Positions 46,699 through 58,500 of a stretch of 64,000 bases of DNA are shown one piece after another. Made by a program: the position numbers and the translations under genes. Location: the NCBI GenBank assembly GCA_964023205.1, contig OZ026844.1:36627326-36691325 (forward strand), written 5' to 3'. How positions within the stretch are numbered: the stretch's first letter is position 1; each line of letters begins with the position of its first letter. Origin of the DNA: Lutraria lutraria. Lineage: Eukaryota; Mollusca; Bivalvia; Venerida; Mactridae. The notes under the pieces were generated by a model that saw only the letters and a program-made list of their open reading frames with translations, was not told the origin of the DNA and did no database searches.

Positions 46699-48560
46699 AT
46701 GATTTCCCTTGTGTTTGTGGTACTTATGGTCTTCGCAGATGTTTGCTCGGCTACGGCAATTGATGAGGCCGTTCTACAAAAACTCCAAGAGCTAGAAAGT
46801 AGACTGCAAGACCAGGAGCGAATGAATGCCAATCAACAAGAGATTATTCAAAAGCATCAACAACTGATTATGCAACAGACGGTGCTTATAAAACAACAGC
46901 AGCAGCAGATTGTACGACTGGAAAACGAGAACAATCAACAGAAGGATGTTATCGCAAGTTTTGAGGAGAGAATAATCAAGCAGCATTTGAACAGGTTGTT
47001 TTAGTATTGTATAAATGTATGTTTCTACTTCATGATACAGTTAACTTTTTAACACATTACTTACAGAGTATATCTATCGATGAAATATCATAGATATTTA
47101 ACAGAACAAATACACTGACCGTGTTTGGTAGGATATAGGATAGCCATGACATTTCAGATTTAATTAAAATTAATTATTAATTTATCCAGACAACATAATA
47201 TGCTCACAGTGATACTACATGCGTACTATTATATAAATGCCATCGAATTACATTACTCGTTTGTGTGGAACACCCACCTGCATGAGACCACAATATATAT
47301 TTATTTATATATTGGATAAAGTTTGTGTTTGAATTATTCGGAAATAAGATAATCCTAAGTCTAATATTGTCTACACTGTTACAGACAAACAAACTTGACC
47401 TTCGAGAATTGTGACCATGTACTGAAACAACGTACAACAGTCACACACGGTGACATAATACTGCAGTCTACCTGAAGTTTATCTCAGTATTTTGCTAAAC
47501 CACATTTGTTAAATTGTTCCGATTTATTTCAGATGTGAAGACTGCAAGAATTATATACCAAACAATGTAGACAGTAAGCAAATACCAACGAGAGGCATCC
47601 TTCCTCCAAGGAGAGGTAAATTATTCATGAAAAACGCATCGTATCATTAAGTCAGACAAAATTGTCTTATTACCCTTATTTTGGGCGTTTACCATTCATT
47701 TCAAACAATAAAACATCAAGTAAGAACGGTGTCCGTCAATTAAAATAAGCATAACGCGATATGTAACTTGAAATCAACAAAACATATTTGTTGCAACCAA
47801 ACATACATATAGTAAACCGTTCTCGTACTATATGTTTAGGGATTTGTTTGCCTCTAAAAACGGCGAAACAATTTTATTTTTTAAATGACTGTCGATAGAA
47901 ATGGTTTGCCCGTACATAAAACAGAAATTCAATGTTTAATGCGTAAATGAAGAAATAAAAAACATGACACAATGGCGTATATGTCTCTTGTATTTCAGTT
48001 AGTCGACAAAGTGAAAGGATAGCATTTTCAGCGTATCTAGATCATAATGTGGAACACCTTGGTATAGATCATCCGATAGTCTACAACCAGGTTTTGCTTA
48101 ACGAAGGATCTGCGTACAGCCAGCATAGTGGTAGGTGTTATATTTATAAATGCTATATTTCGTGTACGGTACGCTTTTTTAAAATCCTCTCTACGAATAT
48201 CGACGTCTGACTTATTCCAGCAAAGATATTGTATGTTTAAATAGTCTACGAACTTTGTTTTAATTTGTTTTAGGCATCTTCACGTGTCCTTTGGAAGGCC
48301 TGTACGTGTTTTATTTCTCTGTGTCAACAAATGGAGTACATCAAGTCGTAGCTAAGCTGGTAATTGATGCAGTAAATCAAGTTGATGCAATTTCGGACAC
48401 TTTTCATCAGACCCATGAGGCACAGGGAGCTAACCTCGTGGTTTTGTCACTGAGTAAAGGCCAGCAAGTGTGGATAGCTAATTATAGATGGACTGACACA
48501 TCTATTCAAGACAGCGATTCAAATCGATTCTCCACTTTTTCTGGTTTTATGTTATACTGA
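46699..48560 (+). CDS. C1q-domain protein 1, coiled-coil type, 265 aa
   Basis: Exons 46699-46994, 47533-47615, 47999-48130 and 48274-48560, all GT-AG and in phase, 798 nt. Residues 1-18 are a signal peptide (MISLVFVVLMVFADVCSA). Residues about 22-98 form a Gln/Glu/Leu coiled coil that replaces collagen. RCEDC follows at 99-103. The C1q domain covers about 127-265 (IAFSAYLDHN, GLYVFYFSVSTNGVHQ, HEAQGANLVVLSL, VWIANYRW, FSTFSGFMLY). The start was chosen at the ATG before the signal peptide. Secreted trimeric recognition protein, as known for the large bivalve C1qDC families in innate immunity; the ligand cannot be read from the sequence. ATTAAA at 48586 is the likely poly(A) signal. Tandem sister of C1q gene 2. 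Confidence 0.93.
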
Positions 48561-49375
48561 GCATTATGTTGCTGAACATGCAGAAATTAAACCACAAACT
48601 GAAGTAGAAGCGAGCTTAATGTCATACTTTAGTTTTAATGCATAAGTGGGAGTTTGGACTTTTTTATTCATTTTTCAAAACTTCATTACTAATTTCACTT
48701 CACAGATCTCACATATCTGTTGTGAGTATGTAAGTTATTTCTTCATTTGTGGGAGACATTGGAAATGTATAACCACAAATTATGTCAATGAATCATTCTT
48801 TTTTCTAAACTACATGTATTTTTTTCAAAATGCCCCTCATCCTATTTAAACAAACAGACGAGCGTTGGCACCACTCTGTGGTGTTCTTGTTAACAAACTT
48901 AACTTATCACAGGCAGTAGTAACGGACCTGTAATGGTAGAATTGTAATAAATCATATATACAAATGTAAAACATCATATTTCAAACCAAGATTACAATAA
49001 ATGAAAAGAAAATTGCCACAGAATTCGACTCCGTTCAAGAAATATATACACTATAAGAAAAATGTGAAGTAATCGGCAAAGACAATTCTAATTTTTCAAA
49101 ATACAGAACTCATCATGCAGATCCAAGGTTGTGGAAAAAATTTGTCAACACTCTAGCACCTTTGTATGTGGACATTTTCTATCAAATGTACGAAATGGGG
49201 CAAACATGCGCTAAAAAGCGTTATCAGTGGAACATTGCATTTACGTTGCGTTATCAAAACAACTGACCTGCACGTTCACTGGTAAGTCTGCTAGTGTCTC
49301 ATATATAAGAGTGTATACAAGACGCTTTTAGACTTATTGAAACATTTGCTGAATAGTTTGCCTCAGTAAGTGACC

Positions 49376-52300
49376 ATGATTTCCCTTGTGTTTGTGGTAC
49401 TTATGGTCTTCGCAGACGTTTGCTCGGCTACGGAACTAGATGAGGCCGTTCTACAAAAACTCCAAGAGCTAGAAAGTAGACTGCAAGACCAGGAGCGAAT
49501 GAATGCCAATCAACAACAGATAATTGAAGAACATCAACTACTTATTATACAACAGGCTGTGCTTATAAAACAACAACAGAAGCAGATAAGAGCACTGGAA
49601 AAAGAAAACAATCAACTGAAGAATATCGTTGCAAGTTTTGAGGAGAGAATTGTCGAGCAGCATTTGAACAGGTTGTTTTAGTATTACATTATTATAAGCG
49701 TATGTTTCTACGTCATGATACAATTAACGTGTTTACACATTACTTACAGAGTATAGCTATCGTTGAAATATCATAGATATTTAATGGAACAAATACACCG
49801 ACCGTGTTTGGTATAGGATATAGGATAGCCATGATATTTATACTCATACAGACAACATCATGCTAACAGTGATACTACATGAGTATTACTATATAAATGA
49901 TATCAAATTGCATTACTCGTTTGTGTGAAGCAACCACCTGCATGAGATCATTATATAAATACATGTGTACGCATAAATGTGACGTTGCTATGTAACTACG
50001 TAAATTTTGACGCCATTTTATTATAAATGCCCTGATGAGTCAGTGACGAAACCGGTCGGCAATTGAAATATATAATAATACCTATGGAATGTTAGTTATT
50101 TTTCATTATTAATTTGCTTGACTCGGATATATTTTTTAACATTTTATATTAACATTTTATATATATATATATATATTGGATAAAGTTTGTGTTTGAATTA
50201 TTCGGAAATAAGATCATCCTAAGTCTAATATTGTCTATAGTGTTACAGAAAAACACACACGGTGACATAATACACGTGCAATATACCTGAAGTTTTATTA
50301 ATATTTTGCTAAACCACATTTAAATTAGTTAAATTGTTCCGATTTATTTCAGATGTGAAGACTGCAAGACTTATGTACCAAAAAATGTCGACAGTAAGCA
50401 AATACCAACGAGAGGCATCCTTCCTCCAAGAAGAGGTAATTTATTCATTAAAAAAGTATCGTATTATTAAGTCAGACAAAATTGTCTTATTACCCAAATT
50501 TTGGGTGTTGACTTTTCATTTTATAATAGCGAAACCCGAAGTAAGAACTGTGCCCTTTTACAAAACATCGTCAATTAAAACAAGCTTACAGTCAGTATTG
50601 TATACAATACATGTCCCCTGCCAGCTCATATCATTGGAATGTTAGCTGATGTTTATACAGCACCATCTGTCTAGATTTTTTAATAATTGTAAGTTTGTCT
50701 AAATGAGCGAGCCAGCTAAATTTATTATCCGAAAAAAAAAATTCAGTGATCTATATATATGACCTATTGACCCCAAATGAATCCTACTCTAGGTTATCCC
50801 CTAAATTAAGCTATCCATACACCAACTTTCATTGAAATTCATCACCCCTAACTGAAGTTGTCATCCTGAAATCAAATTTATATTTTAGTACATGTTGCAG
50901 TGACCTAGATATTTGACATATTGACCCCAAATGCAATCCCACTTTAGGTAATCCCCTAGGCTATTTATACACAAACTTTCATTGAAATCCATCATCCTTA
51001 ACTGAAGTTATCATCTTGAAACCAAATTTCTATTTTTAGCAACACTGACCTAGATATTTGACCTATTGACCCCAAATGCAATCCCACTCTAGGATATACA
51101 CTAAGCTATATATATACCAACTTTCATTGAAATCCATCACCCCTATCTGAAGGTATCATCCAGAAACCAAATTTCTATTTTTAGTAACACTAACCAAGAT
51201 ATTTAACCTATTGACCTCAAATGTAATCCCACTCTTGGTCATCCCTTAAGCTATCCACATGCCAACTTTCATTGAAATCCGTCATCCCTAACTGAAGTTA
51301 TCATCCGGAAACCAAATTTCTATTTTTAGTAACAGTGACCTAGATGTTTGACCTCTTGACCCCAAATGCAATCACACTCTAGGAATTGCCCTAAGCTATC
51401 CATATACCAACTTTCATTGAAATCCGTCAATTCTAACTGAAGTTATCATCCGGAAACCACTTCGGACTGACAGACGGACGGACGGACGGACGGACGGACT
51501 GACCACGACAAACACTATAGTCCCCTCCGGTACGGCAGGGGACTAATAAGCAAAACACGATGTCATTTGAAATCAACAAGATATATTTGTTGCAACTAAA
51601 CATTCATATTAATATAATAACTTATCAAGCCGTTTTCGTACTACCTGTTTCACGATTTGTTTGTAAAATGGCGAATATTTTTAAATAAATGATTGTCGAT
51701 AGGAACGGTTTGCCGCACATAAAACAGAAGTTTAATGTTTGATGCGAAAAGGAAGAAAATAACATGTTTGCATCGTTCAGACACTATGACATATGTCGCT
51801 TGTATATATTTCAGTCAGTCGACAAAGTGGAAGGATAGCATTTTCAGCGTATCTGGATCATAATTTGGATCACCTTGGCATCGATCATCCGATTATCTAT
51901 AACAGGGTTTTGATAAATGAAGGATCTGCGTACAACCAACATAGTGGTAGGTGTACTATTGACAAATGTTGCTTCTTTTTTAAACTCACGTCCGAATAAC
52001 AGTCCCCAATTTCTGACTTATTCCAGCAAGTAAGTGTTTGTTTAAATATTCCACCAATGTACAAAAGCATATGTCCCTAGCCGGTGCTATTAACAACACA
52101 TCGTGACAGAATTCAAATTTTAGAGTTTTGAGAGATAAATAATGATTTGTGCATATGATATACACATGCAGCGTATCCTTCATGAAATGTCGTAACCTCG
52201 AAAATTTAACTGCATGTTATAATATTAATTGGGAAGTAAATATTTCAATCATCATCATCATTTTTTCCACTTTTAGGCATGTTCACGTGTTCATTGGATG

Positions 52301-52563
52301 GCATGTATGTGTTTTATTTCTCTGTGTCAACAAATGGAGTTCACCAAGCCGTAGCTAAAATAGTCAAAGATGGAGTAAATCAAGTTGATGCAATTTCGGA
52401 CACCTACCATGAGCACCACGAGGCACAGGGATCTAACCTCGTGATTTTGTCATTGAATAAAGGCCAGCAAGTGTGGATAGCTAATTATAGATGGACTGAC
52501 AAATCTATTCAAGTCAGCGGTTCAAGTCGATTCTCAACTTTTTCTGGTTTTATGTTGTACTGA
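49376..52563 (+). CDS. C1q-domain protein 2, coiled-coil type, 265 aa
   Basis: Exons 49376-49671, 50353-50435, 51815-51946 and 52277-52563 have the same lengths and phases as gene 1. The signal peptide is identical to that of gene 1. The coiled coil differs mostly in charged and Gln positions (for example EEHQLLIIQQAVLIKQQQKQ). The C1q domain keeps IAFSAYLDHN, YVFYFSVSTNGVHQ, YRWTD and FSTFSGFMLY, but VAKIVKDG replaces VAKLVIDA. Introns are longer because of two insertions: a small one with a hammerhead ribozyme core in intron 1 and a repeat array in intron 2. AATAAA is at 52590. Likely a secreted immune lectin, as for gene 1. Confidence 0.93.
49955..50160 (+). mobile_element. Small insertion carrying the hammerhead motif
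   Basis: Intron 1 of C1q gene 1 reads CTGCATGAGACC then directly ATATATATTTAT...TTGGATAAAGTTTGTG. Gene 2 reads CTGCATGAGATC, about 200 bp of extra sequence, then TTGGATAAAGTTTGTG. The extra segment includes the hammerhead core at 50025-50064. Boundaries are approximate because the right end is an (AT)n tract. No ORF. Confidence 0.55.
50025..50064 (+). ncRNA. Hammerhead ribozyme motif
   Basis: CTGATGA (50032-50038), a 3-bp stem II GTC/GAC with loop AGT (50039-50047), GAA (50048-50050), ACCGGT (50051-50056) and cleavage base C at 50057 together match the conserved hammerhead core at every position. Stem I forms between 50025-50031 and 50058-50064 (TGCC with GGCA, one A-A mismatch, then AA with TT). 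Stem III is the palindrome ACCGGT without a loop, as in hammerheads that cleave as dimers in satellite and retrozyme-type repeats. Type I layout. Confidence 0.85.
50585..51545. mobile_element. Repeat array element in C1q gene 2 intron 2
   Basis: Absent from gene 1's intron, where CAATTAAAATAAGCATAACG is continuous. It carries the inverted pair GTCCCCTGCC (50613-50622) and GGCAGGGGAC (51534-51543), about five tandem monomers of roughly 145-155 bp starting near 50747, 50901, 51046, 51191 and 51346 (TGACCTAGATATTTGACC and CAACTTTCATTGAAATCC are shared), then a (GGAC)n tract at about 51472-51499. This resembles repeats widespread in bivalves. Confidence 0.75.
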
Positions 52564-55536
52564 GCATTCTATGTTACTGAACATGCAGAAATAAAACCAC
52601 AAACTGAAGTAGAATCGAGTTTGTCATAACATTTGTCGAACATTGGTCAGAGACTATGTCACCAGGTCAAATAACAAGAAAACCTTGATAACAACAGACC
52701 TCATGACTCAGGCTCAAAACAATGTGTTCAACAGCAAGCAGAAATTCTCATGTGAGCGATAAAGGGCCTTCATGGTCCTCTTGTTCTTGTTTTTCGTTGT
52801 GCCCGGTAATGTACACAAATATTGACAAAAATTAATGGCCTATTTAAGTCTCCATAGCTTGCAGTTGTTGTCGATCTATGTCTGATTAGAATGTGAGAAA
52901 TACACCGCATTATAACCTATGCTCATAATACTTTTAACAGTGCAGTTATGATTAAATGAGACAAAAACATTGCCTTAACAATGATTTGTAAGCAAACAAT
53001 CGTATCAATCAATTGAAGTAAATACAGATTTCATTCGCAAATTGAACAATTATGGCACAACGCCGAATATCTCAATTTCTTTCTGTCGTATGTATCTCTA
53101 TTAAAAAAGTGATTCATCGGGAAATTGAAATCGATTAATTTAATGCTTATAATATGTGTAACTTTTTCTTCGAGCGTGTCTTCACGTATGAGATATTACA
53201 TTATGCATAAGTTGAGTATACAAAGAGGCAGGTAATGTAGACTATATAATATTATGCTGATTGCTGAACTACTTTTGGTGATCAGATGGGAATCATAAAT
53301 CAAAGTACTGGAAGCACATGGAACGGGAACAACTTTACAACTGCATAGCAGGTGTAGAAGAGCGTTAGTAGTACTTAAGTCTGCATCAAAATTCATGCGC
53401 GAACTATCGTTCGGATTCAAAAACTCACCCTACAAAGAAATTCAACTTTTGACTGATTTGTAGTTCCGAACAACAGCAGAACCTTCAGAGCTTTGATTAT
53501 ATTACAAAATGATACAATGATATATAAATAAAGCATTAATGCATATTTATTTGAGTATTAAATATTAAACCTTTAAATGCGTTATTTCCATTTTAAAGGA
53601 TGTAAAGCTCCGTGTGACGTCATAAGTGACATCATCAACGAAAAGACATACGTGTACGTTACGTCACAAATAATCTGGCGAAAACGCTTTCTCACTCACC
53701 GTATAAACCTTCTCCATCTCCGACACCAAACATGTATTGTCTATATATCCAGACGAAACCTTAGCACTATTATTTATTCAATGTATATACATGTACATTT
53801 AATCCGTGTAAACATGTAAACAACATCAACAATTTCGAATCGACAGCATAGTATACCTATACATGTATCAAAGTCAAGGAAAAATAGGGCTACCCAACCA
53901 TACCTAGTTTTTATCGCCAACCCTGATGTTTCAGAATTACGCAAATATACTCGTATTTAGGGACAAATCGTTCCTCCGAAGTACGAAATGAATTTATAGA
54001 AAAGATGAGTTTTTTTCGCCCTAAAACTTGGTCATCTAACCCTTAACAAGACTATAGTTTTCTATTGGAGTTGGGATGAACGGTGGACTAGTGGTAACGT
54101 GCTGGACTACTACTACTAAACGAAAGGTCAGGGGTTCGTATCTTGTCTCCACCTTCCGAATTTCTCAGGGACACTTTTTCAGTGTCCCTATCACAACAGA
54201 CGAGTCAAGTACATGAGAGGGAACGAGGCGTGTATCGGTGTAAACACTAGGCACGATAAATAACCAGGAGGACAATTCGATATAAGGATATATAGGGATA
54301 CAAATACCCGGTTCTCCTGTATTTTCTCTCTCCACTCTCTGGAGCGGCCCTGAAATTACCATAACTGTCGAATGGGTGGTTAATCGACAGATAAATAAAT
54401 TAATAAATCAAAATTGGACATAAGTCAAGCACGAATTGAAGCGAATAGCCCTCGGAAGTGGTAACTATCTTTAGCGCATGCGCAATGTCAAAAAGAACGA
54501 CACTTTCATAAGGGTGACTATCCAGTTATTGGAAGGGCCATTTTAACCATCATATGAAGAATATTACGGTTCTACAAGTATATATCATCCTACAAGCCTG
54601 ACGTAGATAATAAGTCATACAGAAGATCCATATTTTAGATCATCACTAAGAAATGGTAATCTCACATCTTGACTGTGTATTTAATACCTTACAAAAACGT
54701 CTCAAAAACATTGCCAAGCAACTGAAAATGACACAGTATCTTGTCTTTGAACAGATTTTAGGTAATTATATCACCACCAAGTTTTAAATAGAATGTTTAT
54801 TGTATACTATATGGAGTATATGCTATCTTGAGTCTACACATTTATTAACTAAAAACAAGTCCAATGAATTAGTCATTATTTCCGTGCGTAGTTTTGACGA
54901 CGATTTGAAAGAGAACAAATATACTGTCATATGGAAAGATATTTATATTATTGAACAGTTACATTCTAATATCAAAAATGTTACATCCCTGTTACATCCC
55001 TTATATAGCGTTATTTCTTTGATATTTGATATTTTACGACATTTAAAAATATTGTAAGAGTTGTTGCCCTCGTTGAAAAATATTGTCATTTTCTTCAGAT
55101 ATTGTGAGCAATATTGTACCGTATCAGTAATATATTGATTTTGTGTAATTGCATTTTTATACCACTGAGAAATTTCGTTGAAATTGAAGTTACTTTTTAC
55201 ATTAATCTCAGAAAAAATGGGCATCTCCCATAGACTTCAATGCAAATTTAAGGAAATATTTTTTCCATTATTTTAAAAAAAGTAAGGTAAATAAGTGAAA
55301 TAAAAAAATCAGTCCCATTTTGTGATAATAATTTTGGGAGTTAGCATCACAATACATTGAATTGATGATCTATATCATAAATACTGCTCTGGTCAACTCC
55401 TAACTATAAACCTTCAGTAATAAATACCGCGTAACACTTCTACGAGTGTGGTTGTATAGATAACAGGTTGAGAGTGCGTTAAAACCATTCGGATACATAA
55501 TTTCTTCATCAACATTCAGTTGTGCATTTGATTCTT
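52564..55536. other. C1q2-GST3 spacer, start of duplication unit 2
   Basis: It contains AATAAA of C1q gene 2 (52590), a relic of the GGGCCATGATGGCCC-type repeat (about 52757-52795), a GGAAACTGAAC-family repeat (about 53285-53425), an isolated TGACGTCA near 53.62 kb, and from about 53.74 kb the sequence paralogous to 30.4 kb onward, including a SINE. No gene is seen. Confidence 0.6.
54081..54410 (+). repeat. tRNA-derived SINE, copy in duplication unit 2
   Basis: GGTGGACTAGTGGTAACGTG (A box) and GGTCAGGGGTTCGTATC (B box) are better kept than in the 30.7 kb copy. The 3' end is TTAATCGACAGATAAATAAA. Confidence 0.65.
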
Positions 55537-55542
55537 ATGAAA

Positions 55543-58500
55543 ATGCCTGATATTCCGGAATTAGGATACTGGAAAATTCGTGGGGTATGTGATAAACTTG
55601 GTTATATATTTTGTTGTTTAATTCAGTAAAAAGTATAATCTTTATACTGAAATGAAGTTATCACGTAACTAGTCGAAGGGGCTTTGACGATGATACGTTT
55701 GCATTGCAGTTCATCGTCAAAGCCACTTGTTCTTTAAAAGCTAACAGGTAAACGACTCAATCTGAGTCGCGTTCGTTTTCCTATTTAACGCACAAATTTC
55801 CGTAAAACTTGTGTACAATTCGATGAAATATAGTATAATCTGTCAATATGACCAAAAATATACCTTCAACAGACGAAAGTTATCAAATATTTTGCCGATG
55901 TTTCATACTACCCATAATTTCAAAATTTTCCTCGTAAATGCTTTGGATTAAGTCCGTAGCATTCCGGAAAGCATGTAAATTGATCTGATTCAACAGACGC
56001 ATGAACAAGCGTCTTAAGCTGTTGACTTTGTAAGAGGACAATTGCATAACTAAAACGGTCAACAAGACGAAATAAATAAGACCAATTTAGTTATGGGACC
56101 CAGAACTATCACGTAACATACCTGTACATGTAATAGTAAATCTTGAATCGATATTGGGACCAATGTACAAGTATGTATAATATATATTATATTGCCAGTC
56201 AAACATGTGTTAGCGGTCACCTCGGTATGAAGGTCACCCTGTGAATAAACGTCGTTCTTATAATAACCATCAATAATTGTTTAGAACAAAATGACTTCCC
56301 AATAAAGGTCACCTGTCAATAAAGATCACGTTATGTCTTCCTCAAATGTGGCATTTGTTACCAGTAGCAGGTATGACTGTATTCGGTCAAATTACACGTG
56401 TTATGTATTCGGAAATTTTACCCGTACATATACATGTATCACATCTTATAGCCATGTAAAGTCTTATCAAGTTATTGAGCGACACATGAATTCATTGGTC
56501 TTACTCTCGTAAACTTAAGATAACAATTCGGTATTATATTGTTTTTTGTTCGTTCTTTTCAAGCAACGATCCCTGCTGTTGCAAATTGAAAGGTTTGGTA
56601 CAAGATTATTTAGACGGCATTTTCCTTCTTTGTCAGGAGTGGAGACAGACAGACCCTTCTTCTTCTAAAGCCGTCAATCGTTTTCAACTTTCCACCCGTA
56701 TTATGCTCGAACATTTTTTGTATTTACTTATTCATCGAAAACTTTCTTACGTACGGTCACGTACTGTATTTATTCAAATCGACGTGTTCCATTTTTCTTC
56801 AACCTGATATTTTGGTTGCCATGTACTTTTACATCTGAAACTTTTGTCTAGCCAGTCAAATATCTAGGTGAGTTATTAATTATGTACAATGAACGAGGTA
56901 AATCTGAACGCCCGTTTATTAATTTTGTTCTTTTACTAAAAATGCCGACTTACTTGCATGAAATACTCGTACATTCTTTAAGTGCATTGTATTTGGATAT
57001 TCTACGTAAATATAACAGCTTTAGAGTATAATAATATCGAAAATCTTGCCCTATCTATAAAATGTTTCTTAATCAAAAATTAAATACCAAAATTGATTGT
57101 GCGAACATTCCGAACACTGCACATGTTAGTCCAATTAATTAGACTGTTTGTGACGACAAGATACTTTTTGACTTGGCCCCGTCCCGCACAGGATAAGAGG
57201 ATGGCCTTACCGAATTCGTTCACGAAAATCGGCCTACCGAAAAGCCGAATTAGTAGGGCTAACAATCATGTATACATCACGAACTTTTTTTTGGTGAAAG
57301 TATGTTCTCACTGAATAATATGAAGTATCACGCGTATATATATATATGCTCGCTGCACTAATACTTAAATCCTAAAATGCTCGTGACGATCATAGAAAAG
57401 GTGAATACTAAAGTGAACACAACATACGAATTCCCGCGTTCTTCTTACACAGGAGTTGTATTCATTTAACAGATAACTACGGAATCCTGTTAGTGCCATG
57501 TCGAATGTCGAATATAAGAAAAACATACATAAGAAACAAGCAGACGTCATCCTACCGCGCGTGTTAGACTTTTGTTCAGGTCAGGTGCGAGTAAATATTA
57601 TTGTCGCAACGATCGAAGCGAACGGCGGTATTTATTTAAGTGAACACCGGTCGACGCACGACAACGCGATACGACATTTTCAAAATGTCGTATCGCGTTG
57701 TCGAGCGTCGTATCGCGTTGTCGTATTGTCGTATCGCGTTGTCGCATTGTCGTATCGCGTTGTCGCATGTCATGGTATGGACGCATAGGCGACACACGAC
57801 AACGCGATACGACATCACGACATTTGGACGAATGTCGTATCGCATTGTCGAGCGTCGTGTCGCATTGTCGAGCGTCGTATCGCGTTGTCGTGCGTCGCAT
57901 GTCGCTGAAATGCAGGGCATGACGCACGACAACGCGATACGACAATGCGACAACGCGATACGACAATGCGACAACGCGATACGACAATGCGACAACGCGA
58001 TACGACGCTCGACAACGCGATACGAGATTGTAATATATCGTGCCAAAATTGGCCACTCAACATCACGACATTTTGACAAATGTCGTATGGCATTGTCGTC
58101 CGTCGTATCGCATTGTCGAGCGTCGTTTCGCGTTGTCGCATTGTCGTATCGCGTTGTCGCATTGTCGTATTGCGTTGTCGTGCGTCGCGTTTGTGGGGCG
58201 ACGGACGACATTCGACATGGCACTAACAGGATTCCGTAGATAACACACGTCCGTAATGTCGTTATGGGAAGGTTAAGCGACTCTCGAATTAAGCAGGTCA
58301 TGTACTAGCTTGGTTTACTGCGTGTACCCGATACGGGCCAATTGTACCTCTGTGCCAAGGTCATAGGACACGTGCATTGCTAAAGTGCTGCCCCACATCA
58401 TATGACGCAACCGCTATTTCTAGAATGTCTGTGTGTAGCAGTTATGGGCAGGTAATCCAGACTAGGACTACTAAATCTTGGTGATCGTTAATTGGATTCT

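Noticed and set aside
53612..53625. TGACGTCA site as a promoter element
   Set aside because: No first exon lies near it; the next gene start is about 1.9 kb away and its paralogue GST2 lacks the site.
57598..58301. Overlapping open frames of 150-221 codons on both strands in the CpG-rich element
   Set aside because: They come from a 20-21-bp repeat whose codons are open in many frames at once; the peptides are only Arg/Ser/Val/Ala repeats. Not genes.
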